Below are positions 55,963-64,000 of a stretch of DNA of 64,000 nt, in pieces; the stretch's first letter is position 1; every line of letters starts with the position of its first letter. A program made the translations under genes and the position numbers. The stretch comes from Amphibacillus sp052055485 (GTDB lineage Bacteria; Bacillota; Bacilli; Bacillales; Amphibacillaceae). A model generated the notes under the pieces. It saw only the letters and a program-made list of their open reading frames with translations. It had not been told where the DNA came from and searched no databases. The DNA lies in NCBI RefSeq assembly GCF_052055485.1, contig NZ_CP197171.1, positions 3,472,001-3,536,000 of the forward strand, written 5' to 3'.

Positions 55963-56426
55963 TAACTTTCCTCCTTTTAGAAAAACTCGTATTCTCTCGT
56001 CTTTTAAAAACAGTTCCATGGATGACCAACATCTTAAATAAATGCTGTGTAGTTTTAAGAAGTCCCACGCCGCTGGAATGACCTGCAACATGACGAGTAT
56101 ACTTGCACTAGTTTTTCTTATCCTTTGGACGTAAAAATTTTAGTAACTTCTACTCCGCTACTGAATTAAATTTCATGTTCCTAAACTACAACGATACACG
56201 TCCTCTATAACAAATATATGATTCTTAGCCTATATTATGCTTGAGGAAGCGAAGGAAATCTCCTATTTAAATGATCATGACCGCTTGATTGAATGGTATA
56301 ATTCTGTCCTTAAGTGAAGCATATTTAATTAGGCAAATTTAAATCAATCTGATAAAATATAAAGAGATTACCAATGAAGATTTAATAAATGCTCTGAACT
56401 ATATTAATTAAAGTTAGGTGACCTTG
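55963..56426. other. Gene-free stretch between spoVID and the LiaF-like gene
   Basis: Holds the divergent upstream regions. At about 56236-56317 a short frame reads EEAKEISYLNDHDRLIEWYN and stops. It looks like the tail of a lost gene, but this is weak. In B. subtilis the hemAXCDBL operon lies in this part of the chromosome; no trace of it is seen. Confidence 0.4.
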
Positions 56427-56909
56427 ATGCGTAAGCAAAATTATTTAACTGCCTATATTCTAATTGGTGCCGGTTTATATTTCTTGTTACAGCAATGGCA
56501 TATTCCATTTCTATCAAACTTCTCCACTTGGCCCACCCTTTTGATCTTACTTGGTGTTAGCTTGTTAATACATAGTTATTTAAGCCGTGATTATGATAAG
56601 CTTTTCCCAGGCGTTATTTTACTTGGGTTAGGCGTTCACTTCCATGCTGTAGCTATTTATCCCAATTGGGTTGAGCATTGGAGTATTTATGCGATTATTA
56701 TTGGGCTAGCCTTTTTAATTCGATATCAGAAAACAAAAGTTGGTCTTTATCCAGGCTTAATCATACTTTTTATTGGCTTATTTATGTTGTTATCAATTAC
56801 AAATAGTCAATTCTCACAATCCGTCCATCAATTCATAAGTTTATTAGAAAATTATTGGCCAATTGGCTTAATTGTGTTTGGGGTCTATCTATTATTCAAA
56901 AGAAAATAA
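56427..56909 (+). CDS. LiaF-like multi-span membrane protein
   Basis: A 160-residue protein with six or seven short hydrophobic segments in a repeated pattern (LIGAGLYFLLQQW, LLILLGVSLLIHSYL, GVILLGLGVHFHAV, GLIILFIGLFMLLS, LIVFGVYLLFKRK). These repeats are typical of the LiaI/LiaF N-terminal membrane domain family (DUF5668-like). The ATG has TTAGGTGACC upstream. No soluble LiaF C-terminal domain is present. A role in envelope stress sensing is only an inference. Confidence 0.7.
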   Translation: MRKQNYLTAYILIGAGLYFLLQQWHIPFLSNFSTWPTLLILLGVSLLIHSYLSRDYDKLFPGVILLGLGVHFHAVAIYPNWVEHWSIYAIIIGLAFLIRYQKTKVGLYPGLIILFIGLFMLLSITNSQFSQSVHQFISLLENYWPIGLIVFGVYLLFKRK

Positions 56910-57500
56910 GTGGCATGTTAAGCAACATCTACCAACCTTTTGCTCCCATAGAGAGATATGAAATTTCACAATTTTTTCGATGGGACGAGTAAAAGTAGAT
57001 CCAATTTATGTAAAACAAATAACCGTACTAAAAATAGCCACAGAGCATTTACATCGTAAGAAAAACCTGGCTTATTACCCAGGCTTTATAGCGAAAGCCT
57101 GGGATTTTCTTATACTATCACCAGTAACATCTTAGGTTTTTAGACAGTGCAAGCATAAAACGAAATTTCAACCAGTGGGAGTTGGGCCTCAGGATGGAGG
57201 TCATGCATATGGTTCCGGTGGGGCGAGTAACCGCACTAAGGAAAACTACGAAGCTTTACACCGCAAGAATAAGTGGTTTTCTTATTCTAAGTCCCAGGAG
57301 GTGACGGTTTTAATCTGCATTCCCCTAGCTCCCACTAATTGTTAAGGAACACAAGCTAACATCTTCGCGTCCTGCGAAAACGCTTGTGTGACCAACCTCG
57401 TGTTGGCCCGAGTTTTTCGGACAGTTAGCTGTGATAAACGTCTTTCTTACTCTGAACCCTCAAGAAAAACATTCAACGAAATGAAAAACTTTAAGTTACA
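56910..57500 (+). repeat. Dispersed repeat copies between the LiaF-like gene and engB
   Basis: A fragment at about 56960-57070 (GATGGGACGAGTAAAAG and TAACCGTACTAAAAATAGCC) is followed by a full copy at 57150-57440: opening CGAAATTTCAACCAGTGGG, GGTGGGGCGAGTAACCGCA, the AAGAATAAGTGGTTTTCTTA element, CTCCCACTAATTG complementary to the opening, and the closing module CAGTTAGCTGTGATAAA. Confidence 0.75.
57078..57109 (+). terminator. Terminator-like hairpin downstream of the LiaF-like gene
   Basis: CCCAGGCTTTATAGCGAAAG continuing to CCTGGG, then ATTTTCTT. A perfect 9-bp stem. Confidence 0.7.
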
Positions 57501-57504
57501 AATA

Positions 57505-57546
57505 AAAAACTCGTTTTGCTCAAAGAATGAACGCAAACGAGTTTTT
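57505..57546 (-). terminator. Terminator of the lonA-engB run
   Basis: AAAAACTCGTTTGCGTTC pairs with TGAGCAAAACGAGTTTTT, followed by TTAT on the minus strand. Confidence 0.88.
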
Positions 57547-57550
57547 CTAA

Positions 57551-58135
57551 TTATTTTAAATATGATTCAATTACTTTCCAAGCTATATCCTTACCTTGGG
57601 CAGTTTCTGCTGAAAAAGGAATAATTTGATCATCAGCTTCTATTCGTAATTTTTCCCCAATCATTTTTAACTGTTTATTAACTTGTCCTTTTTTTATCTT
57701 ATCTAATTTTGTTGCAATAATTAGCACCGGGATTTGATAATGCTTTAAAAAGTCATACATTGTCACATCATCCTCAGTGGGTTGGTGTCTAATATCGACA
57801 ATTAATACCGCAGCTTTTAAGTTCTTACGATCTGAAAAATACGTTTCCATCATTTTGCCCCAAGCTTCTCGTTCCTTCTTCGATACTTTGGCATAGCCAT
57901 AGCCAGGAACATCAACAAAATGAAAAAACTCATTGATAAGATAAAAGTTTAATGTTTGCGTTTTTCCTGGTTTTGAAGACGTTCGAGCTAATGCTTTTCG
58001 ATTAATCATTTTATTAATAAAAGATGATTTACCGACATTTGAACGCCCTGCAAGAGCAATTTCCGGCAAGCCCTCTGCTGGATATTGCTTGGGTGAAACA
58101 GCACTAATCGTAATATCTGATTGTGTTACCTTCAT
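57551..58135 (-). CDS. engB: Ribosome biogenesis GTPase EngB (YsxC)
   Basis: A 194-residue GTPase: G1 ALAGRSNVGKSSFINKM, G2 around KPGKTQTLNFY, G3 DVPGYGYAKVSK, G4 ATKLDKIKKG. All nucleotide motifs are intact and length is normal. It acts in 50S assembly and is essential in Bacillus. It starts one base after the lonA stop, so it is co-translated with it, as in B. subtilis. Confidence 0.97.
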   Translation of the reverse strand: MKVTQSDITISAVSPKQYPAEGLPEIALAGRSNVGKSSFINKMINRKALARTSSKPGKTQTLNFYLINEFFHFVDVPGYGYAKVSKKEREAWGKMMETYFSDRKNLKAAVLIVDIRHQPTEDDVTMYDFLKHYQIPVLIIATKLDKIKKGQVNKQLKMIGEKLRIEADDQIIPFSAETAQGKDIAWKVIESYLK

Positions 58136-58136
58136 T

Positions 58137-60458
58137 CTACACCTCCACGAGTGCGTACTCTAAAACTTGATCTAAATGACTGACAGCAATAAATGTGAGT
58201 GATTCTTGGACGCTTTTTGGAATGTCTACTAAATCCTTTTCATTATCTTTAGGTAAAATAATCGTTGTTAGTCCAGCACGATGAGCACTTAAAGTTTTTT
58301 CTTTTAAGCCACCAATCGGTAAAACACGGCCCCGTAATGTAATTTCTCCTGTCATACCGACTTCCTTTTTAACTGGTCGATTCGTTAAACTTGATACGAG
58401 TGCTGTTGCAATGGTAATTCCAGCTGAAGGTCCATCTTTTGGCGTTGCTCCTTCAGGAACATGAATATGAATATCATGCTTTTGATGAAAAGTTGGATCA
58501 ATCGATAATTCCTCCGCCCTCGAACGAATATAGCTTAAAGCAGCATAAGCCGATTCCTTCATGACATCACCTAACTTACCAGTTAAGGATAGCTTTCCTT
58601 TGCCTGGGACAATACTCACTTCAATCGATAGCGTATCGCCCCCAGCTGCCGTATAAGCTAAACCCGTCGCTGTGCCAATTTGATCTTCTGTTTCCATCAT
58701 ACCATAACGATAAATTGGTTTGCCCAATATTTTTTCTAATTGCTTCTTTGTTACAACCACTCGTTTTTTTTGCTCTGAAACGTATATTTTCGTTGCTTTA
58801 CGACAAATAGCAGCAATTTGACGCTCTAATTGTCGAACGCCAGCTTCACGGGAATAACGACGAATCAAATGGGTCAAGGCTTCATCACGAATTTGTAATT
58901 GACTTTTTCCTAATCCATGTGCTTTTAACTGTTTCGGAATTAAGTGTTCTTTTGCAATATGCTGTTTTTCCAACTCCGTGTAACCCGGAATTGAAATAAT
59001 CTCCATTCGATCAAGTAACGGCCGTGGAATCGATTGTAGATTATTTGCTGTTCCGATAAACATAACATGACTCAAATCATACGTTTCTTCGATAAAATGA
59101 TCGCTAAATTGATTATTTTGTTCTGGATCTAAAACCTCTAACATTGCAGACGCCGGATCCCCTCTAAAATCATTTGCCATCTTATCCATTTCATCTAATA
59201 GAATAACAGGATTGATTGTCCCTGCTTTTTTCATTCCTTGAATAATTCGACCAGGCATTGCACCTACATACGTTCGACGATGCCCTCTAATTTCCGCTTC
59301 ATCTCGTACACCGCCCAAGGACATCCGAACAAAACGTCGGTTTATTGCCCGGGCAATAGACTTTGCCAATGATGTTTTTCCAACACCTGGTGGTCCAACT
59401 AAGCATAGAATGGGACCCCGCAGACTTTTTGTCAACTGCTGAACAGCTAAGTGTTCGAGCACACGTTCTTTCACCTTTTCTAAACCATAATGGTCTTCGT
59501 CTAAAATGAATTCTGCTTGATTAACATCCAAATGGTCTTCTGTCTCTTTTGTCCAAGGCAGTGAAATCAGCCAATCTAAATAGTTTCGAATGACTGAACT
59601 TTCTGCTGATGTCTGAGGGATACGCTCGTAGCGATTTAATTCTTTATAGGCAACATGTAAAATTCGCTCAGGCATATCACTTTGCTCAATTTTTTCTTGT
59701 AGATCAGCGATTTCACCTGTCTTGCCATCTTTATCGCCGAGTTCCTTTTGAATGGCTTTCATTTGTTCACGTAAGTAATATTCTTTTTGTGTTTGTTCGA
59801 TTGATTTTTTCACTCGACGACCAATTTTTTGTTCAAGTTTGAGGACTTCCTGCTCATTTGAAATCAACTCAATCAATTGTTGGGCGCGCTCTTCTAAATT
59901 CGCCGTTTCTAATAAAAGCTGTTTAATGGATAATTTGAGTGGCAGATGCGAACTGATCACATCTGTTAATCTAGACAAATCATCAATATCCATAACACTT
60001 TCATATGTTTCTTTCGACAATTTAGCTGATAAGCCCACATATTTTTTAAATTGTTCAAGTAGCATTCGCATTAAGGCAGCATATTTAGTTTCATCTGAAA
60101 TCAGTTGTTCAGTTAAAACTTCAACCTCAACAAACATATAAGGGGTTTGTTGAGCATAACGAATAACTTCTGCACGATTAATCCCCTCAATTAAAACCCG
60201 AATTGTTCCATTCGGTAATTTTAACATTTGTTTAACATAAGCCATCGTTCCTATTTCATATAAATCATCTTGCTTCGGCTCTTTAACCGCACTTTCCTTT
60301 TGAGAAACAAGCAATATTTTACGATCTTGCATCATAGCCATATCCAGAGCTTCGACTGAAGCTTTTCTTCCAATGTCTAAGTGCATTACAACTGCTGGGT
60401 AAACAACCAAGCCTCTTAGGGGAAGAAGGGGTAAGGATATTTGATTATCTTCATTCAT
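58137..60458 (-). CDS. lonA: ATP-dependent protease LonA
   Basis: A 773-residue protease, essentially the B. subtilis length. It has an N-terminal substrate domain (LPLLPLRGLVVYPAVVMHLD), an AAA+ module with GPPGVGKTSLAKSIA and Walker B PVILLDEMDKM, and a Ser-Lys protease domain with PKDGPSAGITIA and a downstream lysine in GGLKEKTLSAHRAG. The ATG at 60458 follows GGAGGTC. It degrades misfolded and regulatory proteins. The paralog lonB, which sits between lonA and clpX in B. subtilis, is missing. Confidence 0.97.
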   Translation of the reverse strand: MNEDNQISLPLLPLRGLVVYPAVVMHLDIGRKASVEALDMAMMQDRKILLVSQKESAVKEPKQDDLYEIGTMAYVKQMLKLPNGTIRVLIEGINRAEVIRYAQQTPYMFVEVEVLTEQLISDETKYAALMRMLLEQFKKYVGLSAKLSKETYESVMDIDDLSRLTDVISSHLPLKLSIKQLLLETANLEERAQQLIELISNEQEVLKLEQKIGRRVKKSIEQTQKEYYLREQMKAIQKELGDKDGKTGEIADLQEKIEQSDMPERILHVAYKELNRYERIPQTSAESSVIRNYLDWLISLPWTKETEDHLDVNQAEFILDEDHYGLEKVKERVLEHLAVQQLTKSLRGPILCLVGPPGVGKTSLAKSIARAINRRFVRMSLGGVRDEAEIRGHRRTYVGAMPGRIIQGMKKAGTINPVILLDEMDKMANDFRGDPASAMLEVLDPEQNNQFSDHFIEETYDLSHVMFIGTANNLQSIPRPLLDRMEIISIPGYTELEKQHIAKEHLIPKQLKAHGLGKSQLQIRDEALTHLIRRYSREAGVRQLERQIAAICRKATKIYVSEQKKRVVVTKKQLEKILGKPIYRYGMMETEDQIGTATGLAYTAAGGDTLSIEVSIVPGKGKLSLTGKLGDVMKESAYAALSYIRSRAEELSIDPTFHQKHDIHIHVPEGATPKDGPSAGITIATALVSSLTNRPVKKEVGMTGEITLRGRVLPIGGLKEKTLSAHRAGLTTIILPKDNEKDLVDIPKSVQESLTFIAVSHLDQVLEYALVEV

Positions 60459-60539
60459 AAAAATGACCTCCGTATATGTATCATGCCACAGCCGATAGTA
60501 ATAATCCATTTTTTAAAAAATAAAGGTATGTTAGAAGAA

Positions 60540-60570
60540 GAAAATCCCTTGCTATTACAACAAGGGATTG
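60540..60570 (-). terminator. Terminator of clpX
   Basis: AATCCCTTGTTGTAATAGCA continuing to AGGGATT, then TTC on the minus strand. Confidence 0.8.
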
Positions 60571-60583
60571 TTAATCATGTAAA

Positions 60584-61855
60584 TTAAGCACTTTCTTTTG
60601 GTTCTTCTTCCACGATTAGTGATCCGTCTTCTAACAGTAGTTTTGGACGGCCGTTATCAAGTTCAACGGTTTCTTTTGTAATAATACATCTTTTAATATC
60701 CGCACGTGAAGGCAATTCAAACATCACATCCAACATAATCGTTTCAATAATTGAACGTAAGCCACGGGCACCTGTCTTGCGCTCCATTGCCTTTTTAGCA
60801 ATTGCTTTTAATGCATTATCTTCAAATTCTAACTCAACATCATCCATTTGGAATAAACGCTTATATTGTTTGACCAAAGCATTTTTTGGTTTCGTTAAAA
60901 TGTCGATTAAGGCGTCTTGATCAAGTGGTTCTAAGCTACCGATTATAGGTAGACGTCCAATAAATTCAGGAATTAAACCAAATTTCAATAAATCTTCAGG
61001 CAATACTTTTTGCAACAATTGACCTTTATCTAACTGACTCGTTTCAGATTCAGCGTCAAAACCGATCACTTTCTTACCTAAACGGCCTTTGACAATTTGA
61101 TCAATTCCATCAAATGCCCCACCCACGATAAACAAAATATTTGTTGTATCAATTTGAATAAACTCTTGATGTGGATGCTTACGACCACCTTGTGGTGGAA
61201 CACTTGCTGTTGTCCCTTCAAGAATCTTCAATAAAGCTTGTTGAACCCCTTCACCAGAAACATCTCTCGTAATGGATGGATTTTCAGATTTACGGGCAAC
61301 TTTATCGATTTCATCAATATAAATAATCCCTTTCTCAGCCTTCTCAACATCATAGTCAGCTGCTTGAATCAGTTTAAGAAGAATATTCTCAACATCTTCC
61401 CCAACATAACCTGCTTCTGTTAATGACGTTGCGTCTGCTATCGCAAAAGGAACATTTAAAATGCGCGCTAATGTTTGTGCGAGTAATGTCTTACCACTAC
61501 CTGTCGGTCCAATCATAGCGATATTACTTTTCGCTAATTCAACATCATCTGCATGGTCCATCGCATTTATCCGTTTATAATGATTGTAAACCGCAACAGA
61601 AAGGTTTTTCTTAGCTTTATTTTGTCCAATAACATAATCATTTAGAATCTCTGCAATTTCCTGTGGTTTAGGTACATCTGTGAATTCAATTTCTTCTTCA
61701 ATGCCTAATTCTTCTTCAACGATCTCAGCACAAAGCTCAATACATTCATCACATATATAAACACCAGGTCCAGCCACTAATTTACGGACTTGTTCCTGGC
61801 TTTTACCGCAAAAGGAACATTTAAGCTGACCTTTCTCTTCGTTAAATTTATACAA
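60584..61855 (-). CDS. clpX: ATP-dependent Clp protease unfoldase ClpX
   Basis: A 423-residue AAA+ unfoldase with the N-terminal zinc domain (LKCSFCGKSQEQ ... YICDECIELC), Walker A GPTGSGKTLLAQTLA, Walker B GIIYIDEIDKVA, the pore loop around AGYVGEDVEN and the ClpP-contact IGF loop (KKVIGFDAES). It delivers substrates to ClpP. It stands alone between tig and lonA, each with its own terminator. Confidence 0.98.
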   Translation of the reverse strand: MYKFNEEKGQLKCSFCGKSQEQVRKLVAGPGVYICDECIELCAEIVEEELGIEEEIEFTDVPKPQEIAEILNDYVIGQNKAKKNLSVAVYNHYKRINAMDHADDVELAKSNIAMIGPTGSGKTLLAQTLARILNVPFAIADATSLTEAGYVGEDVENILLKLIQAADYDVEKAEKGIIYIDEIDKVARKSENPSITRDVSGEGVQQALLKILEGTTASVPPQGGRKHPHQEFIQIDTTNILFIVGGAFDGIDQIVKGRLGKKVIGFDAESETSQLDKGQLLQKVLPEDLLKFGLIPEFIGRLPIIGSLEPLDQDALIDILTKPKNALVKQYKRLFQMDDVELEFEDNALKAIAKKAMERKTGARGLRSIIETIMLDVMFELPSRADIKRCIITKETVELDNGRPKLLLEDGSLIVEEEPKESA

Positions 61856-62192
61856 ATTTCTTCACCCCTCTATATTAAACAAAACTTTGATAATGTTGTG
61901 TTTTAAAATAATCCCTTATTAAGAAAAAAACAACTTACACTTTGTTTCTCCCTATGGATTCATCATAACAAATAAAAAATCAGATGCAAAACAATAGCTC
62001 TTAGGCATACTTTTTTAGTGTTGCCAATTTGGCTAAACATTAAACAATTTAATGGAGTATATATATTATCATATGTATTTAAAAAAATGGTGGTGAAAGA
62101 GTTACTTTAGTCCCCCTTCACTTATGTAAAACATAATGATGAGAGAAAACAAGGCGAATAATGTACCACCTTGTTTCCTAATAACTATCTGT
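61856..62192. other. Gene-free stretch between tig and clpX
   Basis: Contains the tig terminator at 62145-62177 (AAACAAGGTGG ... GCCTTGTTTT on the minus strand). The rest is AT-rich and should hold the clpX promoter. No other element recognised. Confidence 0.5.
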
Positions 62193-63479
62193 TTATTTAA
62201 CTTTACTATTGTCTGCTAAGAAATCAATTGCTTTCTTAAACTTCAAATCCTCTTTTAACATATCTGTGTTTCCACCAAGCATTTGAGTCAACTGCTCAAC
62301 TTCCATTTGATACATCTTAGCCATAGATTCCAACTCTTCATTAATATCTTCTTCAGTTATTTCAAGATTTTCTTCAGTAGCAATAGCTTCTAAGACCAGA
62401 TTTGTTTTGACACGTTTAGCTGCATCCTCTTTCATCTGTTCTTTTAGAGCTTCCTCATCTTGACCTGAGAATTGAGAATACATTTCAAGTGTCATCCCTT
62501 GTTGCTGTAAACGTTGCTCAAATTCACGAAGCATACGATCTAATTCTGTCTCAATCATCACTTCTGGAATATCAATTTCAGTATTTTCAGAAGCTTGATT
62601 AATCAATGATTCACGTTTTTGATTTTCAGCATCTGTTTTCTTTTGCTCTTCTAAACGTTCTCTGGTTTTTTCTTTAAGTTCTGCTAATGATTCAACTCCA
62701 TCATCAACATCCTTAGCAAATTCATCATCTAATTCAGGTAATTCCTTTGCTTTAATTTCATGAATTTTCACTTTAAAAGTTGCAACTTTTCCAGCAAGAT
62801 CTTCTGCATGATAATCTTCAGGGAAAGTCACTTCTACTTCTGTTTCTGCAGCATTTTCTTTACCAATCAATTGCTCTTCAAAGCCAGGAATGAATGAACC
62901 AGAACCAATTTCTAGTGAATGATTTTCACCTGCTCCACCTTCAAAGGCTTCTCCATCAATAAAACCTTCAAAATCGATGACAACAGTGTCACCTTCTTCA
63001 ACAGCTCCTTCTTCTTTCACAACTAATTCAGCTAATCTTTGCCGTTGGCTTTCAATGTCTTGATCAACATCTTCATCAGTTACCGTTACATCTTCTTCCT
63101 CTACTTCAAGACCTTTATATTCACCTAAGGTCACTTCAGGCTTGACCGTAACGTCTGCTGTAAAGATAAATGTTTTATTTTTTTCAATTTGCGTAATATC
63201 AACTTCAGGTTGGTCTACCGGTGAAATCTCTGTTTCATCAACCGCAGTTGAATAAGCTTCTGGTAGAATTATATCCACTGCATCTTGGTATAAAGACTCA
63301 ACACCAAAGCGTTGCTCGAATAATCCTCTTGGTACCCTTCCTTTACGGAAACCTGGTAATTGCACATCTTTTACTACTTTTTTAAACGCTTCATCTAATG
63401 CAGCATTAAATTGTTCTGCATCTACTTCAACGGTTAGAGTTCCTTGATTACCTTCTTTTTTTTCCCATTTAGCCGTCAT
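62193..63479 (-). CDS. tig: Trigger factor
   Basis: A 428-residue ribosome-associated chaperone. The N-terminal domain has the ribosome-binding loop GFRKGRVPR; the central FKBP-type prolyl isomerase domain (GDTVVIDFEGFIDGEAFEGG ... SFIPGFEEQLIG) and a helical C-terminal domain follow. The ATG at 63479 follows GGAGGG. Composition is highly acidic. Order tig-clpX-lonA matches B. subtilis except for lonB. Confidence 0.97.
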   Translation of the reverse strand: MTAKWEKKEGNQGTLTVEVDAEQFNAALDEAFKKVVKDVQLPGFRKGRVPRGLFEQRFGVESLYQDAVDIILPEAYSTAVDETEISPVDQPEVDITQIEKNKTFIFTADVTVKPEVTLGEYKGLEVEEEDVTVTDEDVDQDIESQRQRLAELVVKEEGAVEEGDTVVIDFEGFIDGEAFEGGAGENHSLEIGSGSFIPGFEEQLIGKENAAETEVEVTFPEDYHAEDLAGKVATFKVKIHEIKAKELPELDDEFAKDVDDGVESLAELKEKTRERLEEQKKTDAENQKRESLINQASENTEIDIPEVMIETELDRMLREFEQRLQQQGMTLEMYSQFSGQDEEALKEQMKEDAAKRVKTNLVLEAIATEENLEITEEDINEELESMAKMYQMEVEQLTQMLGGNTDMLKEDLKFKKAIDFLADNSKVK

Positions 63480-63672
63480 TCGTTTTCCCTCCATTTAAGT
63501 ACATATATAACTTCTATTTGCCGTTCATTCATGATTCATTGATATTGGCACAAGACCGAACGCAAATTACAACCATTTCATTATAACACAAACATGCACC
63601 GTTTCAACATTTAGTATTCATAATCATGAATTTCTTAAATCAACTAAGTCAATAATTATTTAAATACTGATG

Positions 63673-64000
63673 CTACTCTTCCATGATCGAAAAATAGATC
63701 TTTTCAATTTCGATCATCTGATTCATCATGGTGGTAATTTTTTTCGAACCATCGTCTTCAGGGATTATATTTCTTTGTTCAAAAGAGGTCTGAACAATCG
63801 CTATAATAGCTTCTTTAATCACATTTAATTCTGACATTTCTGGTGACAGTGGATAAAGTACATAGAAATAACGATCAATCAATTGCTCAGCAAGCTGATA
63901 AAAGGTTGGATTTTCTTGTTCATAATTAGCCAACTCTTTTCTAAGGGCCTCTCTAAAAGGATGATCACTCATAAAAGGAAATGTGCTTGGATTAATCATA
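63673..64000 (-). CDS. 3' part of an uncharacterised gene upstream of tig
   Basis: An open frame enters from the right edge and stops at 63673, giving about 108 residues rich in helix-forming acidic and hydrophobic residues (EALRKELANYEQENPTFYQL, KKITTMMNQMIEIEKIY). No ribosome-binding site is seen before the methionines in view, so the gene most likely starts outside. In B. subtilis ysoA, a tetratricopeptide protein, occupies this place; identity with it cannot be confirmed from this fragment. Confidence 0.5.
   Translation of the reverse strand, partial: MINPSTFPFMSDHPFREALRKELANYEQENPTFYQLAEQLIDRYFYVLYPLSPEMSELNVIKEAIIAIVQTSFEQRNIIPEDDGSKKITTMMNQMIEIEKIYFSIMEE

Noticed and set aside
56236..56317. 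Short frame ending EWYNSVLK as a remnant gene
   Set aside because: Too short to assign and without a start signal; mentioned only as a possible relic.

Overview
The window is a low-GC chromosomal segment of an endospore-forming Firmicute of the family Bacillaceae. Sporulation genes (spoVB, bofC, safA, spo0B, spoIVFA/FB, spoIIB, spoVID) are spread through it, and gene order follows the Bacillus subtilis secDF-to-tig arm closely. Relative to that order (recalled, not searched), the heme operon hemAXCDBL, nadBCA-nifS, lonB and maf are missing. Loss of heme synthesis suggests a fermentative, catalase- and cytochrome-poor lineage such as Amphibacillus; this genus guess is an inference.

Layout. 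0-4.6 kb: partial secD, comN, spoVB, yrbG, yrzE. 4.6-7.6 kb: an unidentified 512-aa membrane protein and a block of dispersed intergenic repeats. 7.6-13.9 kb: yajC-tgt-queA-ruvB-ruvA (all minus), bofC, yebC. 14-20.7 kb: nadE, safA, niaR, then pheA-pheB-obg-spo0B. 20.9-25.1 kb: rpmA-prp-rplU with an L21 leader, rng, spoIVFB-spoIVFA. 25.3-30 kb: repeats, minD-minC-mreD-mreC-mreB. 30.2-33.6 kb: radC, split by two consecutive group II introns. 33.8-39 kb: spoIIB, small unidentified genes and a complete IS3-family element. 39.1-49 kb: an eleven-gene type IV pilus operon (prepilins, PilB, PilT, PilC, major pilin, prepilin peptidase, PilM, PilN, PilO). 49.2-53.7 kb: folC and valS with a T-box leader. 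54-64 kb: a small membrane protein, spoVID, a LiaF-like membrane protein, engB, lonA, clpX, tig and the end of another gene.

The most notable observations are these. (1) radC carries two adjacent group II introns separated by an 8-nt exon. Joining the three exons at canonical GTGCG...AY borders restores an intact 229-aa RadC with the HNHPSGDPTPS motif exactly. (2) The downstream intron encodes a protein that keeps a maturase (X) domain but has lost the reverse-transcriptase catalytic motifs, while the upstream intron has no ORF. (3) A cyclic-di-GMP-II riboswitch lies between pilC and the major pilin gene, behind its own promoter. (4) The IS3 element carries a long foldable non-coding tail. 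(5) A mosaic family of intergenic repeats recurs about ten times in the window.

Functionally the window combines cell shape and division (Mre, Min), spore coat and sigma-K checkpoint proteins, translation and tRNA modification, protein quality control (Lon, ClpX, trigger factor), DNA repair (RuvAB, RadC) and surface pili under apparent second-messenger control. No tRNA, rRNA or CRISPR array was seen.
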